Source: Moorena sp. SS36440bin_2
GTDB taxonomy: Bacteria > Cyanobacteriota > Cyanobacteriia > Cyanobacteriales > Coleofasciculaceae
NCBI GenBank assembly: GCA_011524395.1
Contig: WTKN01000440.1
Span: forward strand, 1 to 39,589
Direction of reading: 5' to 3'
DNA length: 39,589 nucleotides
This document shows, piece by piece, positions 8,792-17,280 of the stretch. Position numbers and translations under genes: made by a program. The notes under the pieces are model-generated. The model saw only the letters and a program-made list of their open reading frames with translations, did no database searches and was not told the DNA's origin. Each line of letters opens with the position of its first letter. Position 1 is the first letter of the stretch.

Positions 8792-9394
8792 CTATTTATG
8801 CTGTTCATCCATCACACTGAACCCAGACAACGGACGGTAAGTATAGTTTTGTTTGGGTGTTTTTTGGATACTTTCTTGGATGGTATCAAGGTCAATATAG
8901 CGGTCAGCTACATTAATTAGACTATCACTGGTCATGGAGCGTAAGCTGACCACCTCAACCCGAACTCCCCGATAACTGACAGAATCGACTGCATAGGCAA
9001 GATCCCCATCACCACTGACTAGAACTGCTGTGTCGTAGGAACCCACTAGTGCCATCATGTCAACAGCAATTTCTACATCCAGATTAGCTTTTTTTGAGCC
9101 ATCTGGTAGCTGCACTAAATCTTTGGCAATTACTCGGTAGCCATTACGACGCATCCAGAGCAGAAAGCCTTGCTGCTTCTCATTCGTACGATCAACACCA
9201 GTGTAAAAGAAAGAGCGTAGTAGCCTAGATCCTGCTGTCAAACGACACAATAGCTTTGTGTAGTCAATTTCAATCCCTAGTTGTAGGGCAGCATAAAACA
9301 AGTTTGAACCATCGATAAAGATGGCAACACGACCACGGTTTTCTAAGACTTGTTCAGGTGTAAAAATTGGGTCATGATTATAATGGCTCAGCAT
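8792..9394 (-). CDS. NYN/PIN-like domain protein of the LabA/DUF88 family
   Basis: A 200-aa protein with a PIN-like nuclease fold. Acidic residues that could bind metal are at the expected places: Asp28 in IFIDGSN, Asp105 and Asp111 in LDVEIAVDMM, and Asp128/Asp130 in SGDGDL. The order of these motifs matches the NYN family that includes cyanobacterial LabA, a protein linked to low-amplitude clock output in Synechococcus. Whether it acts as an RNase or in regulation is not shown by sequence. The ATG at 9394 follows an AGAGG Shine-Dalgarno. It lies downstream of metG, separated by a terminator-like hairpin, so it probably has its own promoter. Family call firm, role inferred. Confidence 0.85.
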   Translation of the reverse strand: MLSHYNHDPIFTPEQVLENRGRVAIFIDGSNLFYAALQLGIEIDYTKLLCRLTAGSRLLRSFFYTGVDRTNEKQQGFLLWMRRNGYRVIAKDLVQLPDGSKKANLDVEIAVDMMALVGSYDTAVLVSGDGDLAYAVDSVSYRGVRVEVVSLRSMTSDSLINVADRYIDLDTIQESIQKTPKQNYTYRPLSGFSVMDEQHK

Positions 9395-9438
9395 TTTTAT
9401 TATACCTCTTTGTTAAAAAAAAAATTAAAAAACTTTTT

Positions 9439-9473
9439 ACTTAATCAGCATTAATGTAAGATGCCGATTAAGT
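9439..9473 (-). terminator. Rho-independent terminator after metG
   Basis: On the minus strand, ACTTAATCGGCAT (from 9473 to 9461) pairs with ATGCTGATTAAGT (9451 to 9439) with one mismatch and a nine-base loop. It is followed by a short A-run and then a long T-rich tract (down to about 9411). It is placed 26 bp after the metG stop codon. Confidence 0.6.
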
Positions 9474-9498
9474 TTTTGGTTAATAAGACGAAACCAAA

Positions 9499-11091
9499 TT
9501 AGGTGAGTTCCAGTCGTGCAAATACCGGTTTGGGTTTTCCTAGCTTCTGGTTTTGGGGTAAAACCCCCCAAGATGCATGGGATACATAGGGCGCAGCCAA
9601 AAAGATGTGTTCTTTTTGGCTAAAGTCGATGGCAAAACCTAGTTGTTGGTAAATCTCCGTACTAATACTGGGAATAATCGGTGATAAGAGATAGGCAGCT
9701 AAGCGCACTGACTCTAAAACTGTATATAACACTTGTTCAACCTCTTGCTGTTTTCCTTGTTTATACAAGCTCCAGGGAGCTTGCTGATCTAGAAATTTGT
9801 TACTGGCTCGAATCAGAGTAAATATTTTTTGGCAAGCTTGGCTAAACGCTAGGGATTCATAAGCCCTAGCGACTTGTGAACCCAGATCTAAGCCAATTTC
9901 GAGCAGAGGATTGACCTGTAAAATATCTGAGCCAGTTAAACCTGGAACAATACCTTGACAATACTTTTTAGCCATGCCCAAGGTGCGATTGAGCAAATTA
10001 CCTAGGTCATTGGCTAAATCCGCATTGACGATATCGATAAAACGGGTTTCACTAAAATCCCCGTCTCGCCCAAATTCAATCTCTTTTAGAAAATAATAGC
10101 GAATTGCATCAGCACCGTATTTATCTACCAACTCCACTGGGTCTAGGGTATTGCCTAGACTTTTTCCCATTTTTTGACCATCTTTGGTCAGAAAGCCATG
10201 ACCAAATACTTGACCTGTAACAGGTAAAGAGGCTGACATTAACATGGCAGGCCAGTATACAGCATGAAAGCGCAGGATGTCCTTACCGATAAGATGTATA
10301 TTGATCGGCCACCATTTTTGTAAGGCATTATCAAGAGTTGGTTCACTATCGGGATCTAATAGGGCAGTCACGTAGCCTAGTAAGGCATCAAACCAAACAT
10401 AGATGGTGTGGCTGGGATCAACCGGTACTGGGAAGCCCCAATCGACATTCAATCGTGAAATCGAAAAATCCTGTAGTCCCTGACTGACAAAACTCAACAC
10501 TTCATTACGGCGACTTTCCGGTTGGATAAAATCCGGTCGCTGTTGGTAAAGTTCTTCTAGCTGTTTTTGGTATTTAGAGAGCCGGAAAAAGTAGTTTTGC
10601 TCATCTCGCCACTCCACTTCTTGATTGGAATGAATCGAGCAGCGGTTTCCAGGTAGAAGTTCCCGTTGGTCTTTAAATTCCTCACAGGAGACACAGTACC
10701 ACCCTTGTTGTTGACTCAGATAAATGTCACTTTTATCCCAAACCCGCATGAAAAATTCTTTGACAATGGCTTGGTGGCGGTTAGCGGTAGTGCGGCTAAA
10801 ACGGTCATACTGGATATTGAGCTTTTGCCAGAGGACATCAAATCCAGCAGCTGTCTTGTCGCAATGTACTTGAGGATCTACCCCTTTAGTTTCAGCAGTC
10901 CGCTGAATTTTTTGTCCATGTTCATCTGTACCTGTAATTAACAGTACATCTTTGCCCTGTAACCGTTGAAAACGAGCTACTGCATCAGATGCCATGGTGG
11001 TATAGGCACTGCCGATATGGGGTAAGTCGTTCACATAGTAAAGGGGTGTTGTAATGGCAAATGTATTTTTAGTAGTATTCGTATGAATCAT
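9499..11091 (-). CDS. metG: Methionyl-tRNA synthetase
   Basis: A 530-aa class I aminoacyl-tRNA synthetase that charges tRNA-Met in the cytoplasm. The HIGH motif appears as PHIGSAY (24-30) and KMSKS as KMGKS (307-311). The Rossmann core has TGTDEHG (53-59) and the WFDA motif (233-236). The connective domain keeps a single zinc-knuckle-like set, CVSC (133-136) and CSIH (151-154). The C-terminal helical anticodon domain contains NDLGN and the Trp-rich W-S-L-Y region. There is no C-terminal dimerisation (EMAP-like) domain, in line with the length. The ATG at 11091 lacks a clear Shine-Dalgarno. A terminator-like hairpin follows the gene. Confidence 0.96.
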   Translation of the reverse strand: MIHTNTTKNTFAITTPLYYVNDLPHIGSAYTTMASDAVARFQRLQGKDVLLITGTDEHGQKIQRTAETKGVDPQVHCDKTAAGFDVLWQKLNIQYDRFSRTTANRHQAIVKEFFMRVWDKSDIYLSQQQGWYCVSCEEFKDQRELLPGNRCSIHSNQEVEWRDEQNYFFRLSKYQKQLEELYQQRPDFIQPESRRNEVLSFVSQGLQDFSISRLNVDWGFPVPVDPSHTIYVWFDALLGYVTALLDPDSEPTLDNALQKWWPINIHLIGKDILRFHAVYWPAMLMSASLPVTGQVFGHGFLTKDGQKMGKSLGNTLDPVELVDKYGADAIRYYFLKEIEFGRDGDFSETRFIDIVNADLANDLGNLLNRTLGMAKKYCQGIVPGLTGSDILQVNPLLEIGLDLGSQVARAYESLAFSQACQKIFTLIRASNKFLDQQAPWSLYKQGKQQEVEQVLYTVLESVRLAAYLLSPIIPSISTEIYQQLGFAIDFSQKEHIFLAAPYVSHASWGVLPQNQKLGKPKPVFARLELT

Positions 11092-11674
11092 ATGAGTGTT
11101 AAAAACGCCCTCCAGCCAACTGATTTAACTTATTTAAGTGAGTTATAACCTAGTGTATGGCTACTAGTATTAATTTTAGTTGTTACTTTATCTAGTATTT
11201 AATAATCAGATGTACTTAAGTTTTAACCTTTTATAAAAAGTATCTGTCGCTACTTTTTACTTGATGTTACTCAAAATTGTTTATTATCTTGTAACTCATT
11301 CCACCTATTTTAGTTGTGGGGTTTCCAGTCATTACTCCTTAGTCTGTTACTTATGAGTAAGGAGTAATGATAAGCAGCCGATAACTTATCCCACTCCCTT
11401 GAAGGAATGGAATTAAGGCCACCTTCTGTCACTTGATTATAAGGAAAATTAATTATTAACATAAGTTAGTAGTCTAGTTTAGATTTAACAGGCTTTTTCT
11501 ACTACTGGCTTAATGCCTAATGTGTCAAGCTACACACTTGTAGTCACTGGCAGTCTATCACCATTAGTTGTTTGGCACCTGATTATCTCTACTTTAAGGC
11601 ATCTGTCAATAGATATATTTTTAAAAAAATGTTAAGAAATGTTAATCTATATTAGAAATTGATTACTGAAACTG
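11092..11674. other. 583-bp intergenic region
   Basis: AT-rich DNA between metG (minus) and the decayed acyltransferase (plus). The only clear structure is the double palindrome at 11331-11370. No small gene with a ribosome binding site was seen. The metG promoter must lie in the left part. Confidence 0.5.
11331..11370. repeat. Cruciform-forming hairpin
   Basis: Arms CATTACTCCTTA (11331-11342) and TAAGGAGTAATG (11359-11370) pair perfectly over 12 bases. The loop contains a further small palindrome (TTACT-TATG-AGTAA) that overlaps the right arm. It has no T-run. It lies far from both flanking genes and may be a remnant of a mobile hairpin. Confidence 0.6.
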
Positions 11675-12354
11675 ATGTCTGACCATCTTCCACTACAGGT
11701 TTCTGATGCGCTTCTTGCTGCAATGGGAATAAATTGTTTCAATATCGATGAGGATCCCATTCCTCATAAATCTGCTGTTGTAGTAGTGAGTAACCATCGT
11801 GGCTTTCTAGATGTCTCGTTGTTGATGGTAGCCTTGGGGCAACGAATCCCCATTGCTTGTAATCATGACATGGGACAAGCACCAGTGATGCGGGTGAGTT
11901 CTCAAGCAGATGGGTTGTTTCTCTCTATAAAAACCAGAATATAGACTGTGGCCGTTGTTACAACAGGCAAGTCAGTTTCGCGAACATCATCATTGGGTTG
12001 GGGTTTGTATACTCCGAGCCTAACCAATGGTGAATTTTACTCAGGCTTTGGAAATAAGCAACTTTCATACAAGGTTTACCCACTTAGCTTTGTGGACATC
12101 AGTTAAACAGGCAGCGCCGCGCCTAAAGCGCGATCGCTTCCCAAAAAGAAATCGTACACTCAGTGATACCTCCGTGATCGTTAGGTTTGTTTGACCCATC
12201 TGAACCCCGATTTAAACAAATGGGTTGGCATCCGATGGTAATTCATCGCTGTTTGGCAGTATTAGTTGGACATTTCTATTGGATTACACAGAAACAGCGG
12301 AACCATCAAGGGAAACAGATTATGTGCTTCATTAGTAAGATCTACCGGTATTAA
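11675..12354 (+). pseudogene. Decayed PlsC-like acyltransferase
   Basis: The first 89 codons (to 11944) read as a lysophospholipid acyltransferase N-terminus, with SNHRGFLD matching the catalytic NHxxxxD-type motif. The reading then breaks but continues in other frames: QFREHHHWVGV at about 11974-12006, MVNFTQALEISNFHTRF at about 12027-12077, then FDPSEPRFKQMGWHPMV and VGHFYWITQKQRNHQGK up to a stop ending at 12354. At least three frameshifts or stops are needed. The family normally acylates lysophosphatidate or related lipids at the membrane; this copy cannot make a full enzyme. The decay seems moderate, since motifs are still easily read. Confidence 0.75.
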
Positions 12355-12390
12355 ATTGCTAGATTAGTACAGGGTATCAAGGAGAAAGTA

Positions 12391-12417
12391 TGAAGTATCA
12401 AGTATGAAGTATCAAGG
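12391..12417. repeat. 27-bp repeat shared with 608-634
   Basis: The second copy of the 27-base TGAAGTATCAAG-type repeat lies in the gap between the two pseudogenes. It is identical to 608-634 and part of a slightly longer tract with the same words (12373-12417). Confidence 0.6.
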
Positions 12418-12660
12418 ATAAATTGTTATTTTTAGTGTTTCATTTATGCTTTACTAAAAAAATGCTAAATAACTATATTTTATAATACCTATTTAATTGA
12501 ATTATTATTCAATTATTAAGCTGTTTTTACATAAAAAAATATTCGTTATATTTACGCAAACAAAATGTTGATTGCTAGAATACTTCATACTGAAATTAAA
12601 CAATGCAAAATGTTAATAGTTATTCGTGTTTCTTGAGTCTCGGACAATCTAATCGGTGAT

Positions 12661-13345
12661 TATCCACTATTATTTGTTTATTTACCAGAGATGCTTCTAA
12701 TGGGTGAGCTGTTGGCAGTACAGGCTAAACATTGAGAAACTGGTTTTAATTTCCGTAGTTTGGCGATCCCAACGGATTATTTAAGCAACTTGGAGAAGTT
12801 GGCAGGGGTAGTGGTTAAACTGATTGAAGCGGAACTCAACAAGGGAGCTTCACAGGGCGTTTATCTGTATGGTGAGTCGAAAGGAAGTCTTTCTGGTGCG
12901 TTAAGGTAGTTCTGAAAACCCCCCATAGGATTGACCGGATTATTTTGAGTAACCGAGCTACTTGTTTTAACCAACGAGCTTTATTGATGCAAAGCGCGAG
13001 TGGGGAGGGGCTGCATCAAGACAAGCCTCTCCTCTGATTAAGGTAATTGATTTGACACCGCTGCATTGCTGAAAGCCCCCTGGAAACTCCCACAGCTCAG
13101 CGCTGCCTCCCTTTGAGCACACTTGCTCCGCTGTTACCTTGCTGCATCGCGCTTCTGAAATAGGGGGCACAATTGATCGGCTGGCTCCGGTGAGTAGATC
13201 TATCAAGCATCAGCCTTGGAACTTTTGCGGTTTTGATTAACCTTAGGCAGAACTATTTCCTCAAAGGAAACATGGTGGTGCTTCCCCACAGTGGTAATGC
13301 CTGCCTAATCGCGCACAGAGGTTAACTTGTAGAAGATTATCAGCT
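12661..13345 (+). pseudogene. Decayed alpha/beta hydrolase carrying a repeat
   Basis: From about 12670 one frame reads LFVYLPEMLLMGELL, a stop, then FRSLAIPTDYLSNLEKLAG and VYLYGESKGSLSGALR, where GESKG is the nucleophile elbow. After a stop and a shift it continues as VLKTPHRIDRIILSNRATCF (to about 12980). There a GC-rich repeat begins (12987-13205). Near 13274 the phrase VVLPHSGNACLI resembles the family's SGHACL histidine region, with His changed to Asn. The family is related to the cyanobacterial hydrolase-acyltransferase proteins of the phytyl ester synthase type. Lying next to a decayed acyltransferase, it suggests loss of a two-domain lipid ester pathway. Clearly non-functional. Confidence 0.65.
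12987..13205. repeat. GC-rich repeat block inside the hydrolase pseudogene
   Basis: It begins with the 19-mer ATGCAAAGCGCGAGTGGGG shared with 1-19 and contains GCGCTGCCTCCC shared with about 42-53. GATGCAAAG on the left and CTGCATCAAGAC shortly after give short inverted ends. An open frame on the minus strand (12967-13206) is a by-product of the composition. The block interrupts the hydrolase homology. Confidence 0.5.
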
Positions 13346-13543
13346 CGACAGTAAACCCCTGTACCTCGCAGAAGCACAAGGATATCACAAGCAGTGCCGG
13401 AGGGTGACTCCCCTGGTGACGATAGTGATTTTCTTGAAATTGACTTTAGTTTCTGATTAGAAGTTCTAATCTTAACAAATCTTTATGATTTAGCAATTTT
13501 ACCTTATACTACCAAAAGACAGTAGAAAGGAGAAAAAACAAGT

Positions 13544-14446
13544 ATGTCGGAGGCCATCAAGCCGCTGACAGTACCCAAGGAGTTCTTGGGTGCCCCGGAT
13601 AAGTTTAACTTAACGTTACTTATGTTTGTGGCGGCGATCATCTTGGTGGTCTGTTCCACCAGTGGTTACTGGCTGTGGGATTTGCCTAACGCTTGCTGCT
13701 TTAGCATTAATGTCCTTGCCTTACACATGGTAGGAACAGTCATTCACGATGCCTCTCACCATGTTGCCCACAAAAACCGTTACGTCAATGCCCTGATGGG
13801 TCATGGTAGCGCCCTGATGTTAGGTTTTACTTTTCCAGTGTTCACGCGGGTTCATATGCAGCATCATGCCAATGTTAACGATCCCGAAAATGATCCCGAT
13901 CATTTTGTTTCCACTGGTGGTCCGCTGTGGTTAATTGCAGTTCGCTTCTTTTATCACGAAATATTTTTTTTCAAGCGCCGTTTGTGGCGTAAGTATGAGC
14001 TCTGGGAGTGGTTTTTTAGCCGTCTATTCATCGCCATCATCATATATCTTGCTTGTCAATACGGCTTTTTAGACTACATCATGAACTATTGGTTTGTGCC
14101 AGCATTAGTTGTAGGTATAGCGCTAGGATTGTTCTTTGATTATTTGCCCCATCGTCCATTTAAAGAACGTGATCGCTGGAAAAATGCTAGAATTTACCCC
14201 AGTCCCATCATCAACCTCCTAATTATGGGACAAAATTATCATCTAATTCATCACCTGTGGCCGACCATACCCTGGTACAAATATCAGCCCGCCTACCGTG
14301 CTGTTAAACCCCTTTTAGATGAAAAAGGTTGTGATCAATCTCTAGGACTTCTGGCTCGAAAGAGTTTTTGGAACTTTGTATATGACATATTTTTAGGAAT
14401 TCGTTTCCACCACAAATCATCTGATACACAAACGGAATCGACCTGA
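13544..14446 (+). CDS. crtR: Beta-carotene hydroxylase CrtR (membrane di-iron)
   Basis: A 300-aa membrane enzyme of the fatty-acid-hydroxylase/desaturase superfamily that adds hydroxyl groups to carotenoid rings, giving zeaxanthin or related xanthophylls. The histidine boxes that bind two irons are complete: HDASHH (68-73), HMQHH (104-108), a further H-x-P-type box in FFDYLPHRPF (197-206), and NYHLIHHLWP (231-240). Hydrophobic helices flank them (about 23-45, 50-68, 161-180, 184-200). The length matches cyanobacterial CrtR. The ATG at 13544 has an AAAGGAGA Shine-Dalgarno at good distance. It stands alone on the plus strand after the two pseudogenes. A desaturase is the alternative, but the sequence around the boxes fits CrtR better. 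Confidence 0.92.
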   Translation: MSEAIKPLTVPKEFLGAPDKFNLTLLMFVAAIILVVCSTSGYWLWDLPNACCFSINVLALHMVGTVIHDASHHVAHKNRYVNALMGHGSALMLGFTFPVFTRVHMQHHANVNDPENDPDHFVSTGGPLWLIAVRFFYHEIFFFKRRLWRKYELWEWFFSRLFIAIIIYLACQYGFLDYIMNYWFVPALVVGIALGLFFDYLPHRPFKERDRWKNARIYPSPIINLLIMGQNYHLIHHLWPTIPWYKYQPAYRAVKPLLDEKGCDQSLGLLARKSFWNFVYDIFLGIRFHHKSSDTQTEST

Positions 14447-14516
14447 AAATATTTCTGTTGATGGTTGACTATGAAAGCTTGATCATTGATACATTTCAGT
14501 AAATAAAATCCCATGG

Positions 14517-14590
14517 CTGCTAATTGTTAGTTGTTAATTGTTAGTTGGTTAGTTGTTAATTATCCATTGACAATTAACCATTAACAATTT
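14517..14590. repeat. Tandem TTGTTAGTTGTTAAT-type words
   Basis: Several copies of TTGTTAGTTG and TTGTTAATTG are followed by the opposite-strand form CAATTAACCATTAACAAT. The stretch can fold into an imperfect hairpin. It fills most of the gap between crtR and aroH, which converge, so it may help end both transcripts. No T-run is present. Confidence 0.5.
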
Positions 14591-14675
14591 TATTTTTACT
14601 AATGACTAATGAGGCCTTTAAATTACCACTGGCTAATTGGTATAAGCCCCGTGGTTATTAGAAATAAACTGACAA

Positions 14676-15062
14676 TTAACGGTTGACTTGAGCTAAAATC
14701 AAATCAGGCCTTAAATTTTTTGCCTGACGTAAATAGGGATGATAAATTTCAAGTTGAGAAACAGGAGTGTTGATTTGGATTAAAAACCGGATACAACGCT
14801 CTAGGCTACCCTCGACATGCATCTGTTGGACATCAAGTAAAGGAACATGATCCCAATTCGGACGTTCTCGTGCGATCGCAGCTGGAAATTTAGCATCCAA
14901 ATCACGGGTCGTGGTGAAAATCGCACTAATAATTTCTTGATGGTCGATTTGATTATGAGCTTCGAGTTCATCTAGCAGTTCCATCACTGCTTCTCGAATC
15001 GCTCCTACTGTATTTTCTGACGCAGTTGTTGCGCCTCGAATTGCTCTAACTCTCCAGTGCAA
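14676..15062 (-). CDS. aroH: Chorismate mutase, AroH (monofunctional, B. subtilis type)
   Basis: A 128-aa cytoplasmic enzyme turning chorismate into prephenate for phenylalanine and tyrosine synthesis. The N-terminus WRVRAIRGATTA matches AroH, with Arg9 at the place of B. subtilis Arg7. The block VQQMHVEGSLERCIR (78-92) matches the active-site block VPVTCMQEMDV...KKCIR, with Arg92 at the place of Arg90. By this alignment the catalytic Glu78 of B. subtilis is Gln80 here; Cys75 is Asp77. The start is TTG at 15062, with a GGAGG Shine-Dalgarno eight bases upstream that decides it. It follows sppA on the same strand, with a 13-bp-stem hairpin between them. The Glu-to-Gln change may be normal in cyanobacteria. 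Confidence 0.9.
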   Translation of the reverse strand: MHWRVRAIRGATTASENTVGAIREAVMELLDELEAHNQIDHQEIISAIFTTTRDLDAKFPAAIARERPNWDHVPLLDVQQMHVEGSLERCIRFLIQINTPVSQLEIYHPYLRQAKNLRPDLILAQVNR

Positions 15063-15086
15063 GGTAAGATCCTCCGAATTTCCCTG

Positions 15087-15129
15087 GGAGATTTGAGATC
15101 TTACACGCTTTGTGAAATCTCAAATCTCC
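15087..15129 (-). other. Strong hairpin between sppA and aroH
   Basis: Arms GGAGATTTGAGAT (15087-15099) and ATCTCAAATCTCC (15117-15129) pair perfectly over 13 bases around a 17-base loop. It has no T-run. It starts nine bases after the sppA stop on the transcript and ends shortly before the aroH Shine-Dalgarno, so it could be an mRNA processing or attenuation element controlling aroH in a shared transcript. Confidence 0.6.
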
Positions 15130-15137
15130 ATGTTATC

Positions 15138-15962
15138 TTATGGTCGGTACAACCATAGGGGCTGACCGCTAGTTGATAGTTCAAACTCTAACCAATCTAT
15201 ACCAACAGATATCTGAGATCTATTGCGCATAAGGTTACCCGGTAGCAAGCGACTCAACAATGGTTTGGGTTCTTCGATGGTGAAAGATTTGGTTTTCTCT
15301 GGGTCAAGACCCACCAATTCCGCTGCCCAGCAACGGGCATCTTCTTCAGTTCCCAGGCGATCAACCACCCCCAAGTTATGTGCTTGCTCACCAGTAAAAA
15401 TCCTACCATCAGCAAAACTTTTTACCACATCTACATCTAGCTTGCGACTCTGGGCAACAGTTTCTACAAACTGCTGATAACTGGTATCGATCAACTCTTG
15501 AAGAATAGTTTTTTCCGGCTCAGTCAGTTCCCGGTCAAATGCCAAGATATCTTTGTAAGGACCTGACTTAATAACCTTAAAGGAAACACCGATTTTATCC
15601 AACAAGCGCTCTATATTATTTCCCCGTAGAATCACACCAATACTTCCAGTGATTGTACCAGGGTTCGCTACTATATGTTCCGCTCCCATGCCAATGTAAA
15701 CACCCCCGGATGCGGAGATATTGCCAAAGCTAGCTACAATCTTCACCTTTTCTCGCAACTTCACCAAGGCGCTATATATTTCCTGAGAATCCCCAACTGT
15801 ACCACCAGGACTGTCAATCCGTAATAGTAAGACCGGAAATTTCTTCTGTTCAACAGTTTTCAGGGCTTCGAGGACCCGCTTACGGGTACCACCAGCGATC
15901 GCCCCCGTGATTTCAATTCGAGCAATTTGTTTGAGAGATTTGCGTTTAAACGGCCAAGGCAT
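15138..15962 (-). CDS. sppA: Signal peptide peptidase SppA-like protease (S49)
   Basis: A 274-aa serine protease of family S49, in the short single-domain form; it degrades cleaved signal peptides or membrane proteins. The Ser/Lys dyad is visible: Ser85 in NISASGGVYIG (81-91) and Lys137 in SGPYKDIL (133-140). The motif RIDSPGGTV (48-56) and the helix after GSIGV complete the ClpP-like fold. There is no N-terminal transmembrane anchor: the protein opens with MPWPFKRKSLKQIARI. Soluble cyanobacterial forms of this kind are known. It lies 75 bp upstream of aroH. A second, thylakoid-type SppA may exist elsewhere. Confidence 0.92.
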   Translation of the reverse strand: MPWPFKRKSLKQIARIEITGAIAGGTRKRVLEALKTVEQKKFPVLLLRIDSPGGTVGDSQEIYSALVKLREKVKIVASFGNISASGGVYIGMGAEHIVANPGTITGSIGVILRGNNIERLLDKIGVSFKVIKSGPYKDILAFDRELTEPEKTILQELIDTSYQQFVETVAQSRKLDVDVVKSFADGRIFTGEQAHNLGVVDRLGTEEDARCWAAELVGLDPEKTKSFTIEEPKPLLSRLLPGNLMRNRSQISVGIDWLEFELSTSGQPLWLYRP

Positions 15963-16293
15963 AGGTGATTGTGAGTATCTAGTCTAGATTTAAGTGATTA
16001 CTGGAGCTTGTATATATAGTTTGCATCATTTTCTAAAACAGTTAGCTACTCAGAGTATATAAATAAGTAAATAAGTAAATAAGTGTTTAATCAAATATAA
16101 AAAGCTGGTTTAAGCTGTCGCCCATTGAAATTGTATGTTATTCAGTAAGCTCGAAAAACTCCAAAACTCACTACTGTGCTCCTGAGCCCCCCAGCTCCTA
16201 AGCCAAGTTAATATCTAAAGTCAATATCTAAATCAAATTTCTGACAGCTGCTTGAGTGTCGGTTATTTTCGTTCTTCATCATAAATCAGGATT
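15963..16293. other. Divergent intergenic region sppA/EamA transporter
   Basis: The region holds an AAATAAGT triplet tandem repeat at about 16060-16085 and otherwise AT-rich DNA. It must carry the promoters of sppA (left) and the exporter (right), but I cannot place them with confidence. No small gene was seen. Confidence 0.5.
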
Positions 16294-17280
16294 ATGCAAC
16301 TAAAAGCCAACACAATACTGTCACTAAGGTCACTACTAGCTTCACTACTGCTGATTTCCCCCTTTTTCCTATGGGGTACAGCTATGGTAGCCATGAAAGG
16401 GGTGATCCCTAACACAACCCCTCTGTTTATGGCTGGGGTGCGGTTAGTACCAGCAGGAGTTTTAGTATTAGGAGCAGCAACTGTGATGGGTCGCCCCCAG
16501 CCGAAAGGTTGGTTAGCCTGGCTGTGGATTAGCGTATTTGCCTTAGTGGATGGGGCAATGTTTCAGGGTTTCCTAGCCGAGGGATTGGTTAGCACTGGTG
16601 CGGGTTTGGGTTCGGTGATGATTGATAGTCAACCCCTAGTGGTTGCCCTGCTATCAGCATTGCTCTTTGGTGAACTGATTGGACTGTGGGGTTGGTTAGG
16701 ACTAGGATTTGGTATAGTAGGAATCAGCTTGATTGGCTTGCCCGATCAATGGATTTTCAGCCTTTTTACTGGCAACGTTCAAGCTATAGAATTAAGCTGG
16801 GAACAGCTGTTTGATCATGGAGAGTGGCTGATGCTCTTAGCATCCCTTTCCATGGCAGTAGGAACAGTAATGGTTCCCATTATCAGCCGCTATGCTGACC
16901 CAGTTGCTGCGGTTGGTTGGCACATGATCCTAGGAGGATTACCGTTATTTGCCCTCTCTAGTGTCATAGAATCCCAGCAATGGGTGAATATTGATGGAGT
17001 TGGCTGGCTCGCATTAGCTTACTCCACGGTTCTCGGGAGTGCGATCGCATACGGTATATTCTTCTACTTTGCCTCCAAGGGGAATCTCACTAGTCTGTGT
17101 AGCTTAACCTTTCTGACACCAGTATTTGCCCTGCTATTTGGGAATTTAGTGTTGTCTGAGGTACTTAGTGCCCTACAGTGGACTGGTGTGTGCGTGACAT
17201 TGCTTAGCATTTATTTAGTCAATCAGCGCGAACAAATAGCAACTCGGATCAAAGCAAGGCTTGCAAACAACAGCGGCTAG
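16294..17280 (+). CDS. EamA/DMT-superfamily transporter
   Basis: A 328-aa inner membrane protein with about ten hydrophobic helices arranged as two EamA domains (about 14-150 and 177-313). The first domain begins SPFFLWGTAMVAMKGV, the usual opening of the drug/metabolite family, and the second ends with LQWTGVCVTLLSIYLV, the typical last helix. Members export amino acids, metabolites or drugs, or import nucleotide sugars; the substrate is not shown by sequence. The loop at 150-177 between domains is longer than normal. The start is ATG with only a weak AGG upstream. It stands alone and is followed by mobile-element DNA. Confidence 0.88.
   Translation: MQLKANTILSLRSLLASLLLISPFFLWGTAMVAMKGVIPNTTPLFMAGVRLVPAGVLVLGAATVMGRPQPKGWLAWLWISVFALVDGAMFQGFLAEGLVSTGAGLGSVMIDSQPLVVALLSALLFGELIGLWGWLGLGFGIVGISLIGLPDQWIFSLFTGNVQAIELSWEQLFDHGEWLMLLASLSMAVGTVMVPIISRYADPVAAVGWHMILGGLPLFALSSVIESQQWVNIDGVGWLALAYSTVLGSAIAYGIFFYFASKGNLTSLCSLTFLTPVFALLFGNLVLSEVLSALQWTGVCVTLLSIYLVNQREQIATRIKARLANNSG

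Noticed and set aside
12967-13206. 79-codon minus-strand frame
   Set aside because: It lies within a GC-rich repeat that interrupts the hydrolase pseudogene and matches nothing.
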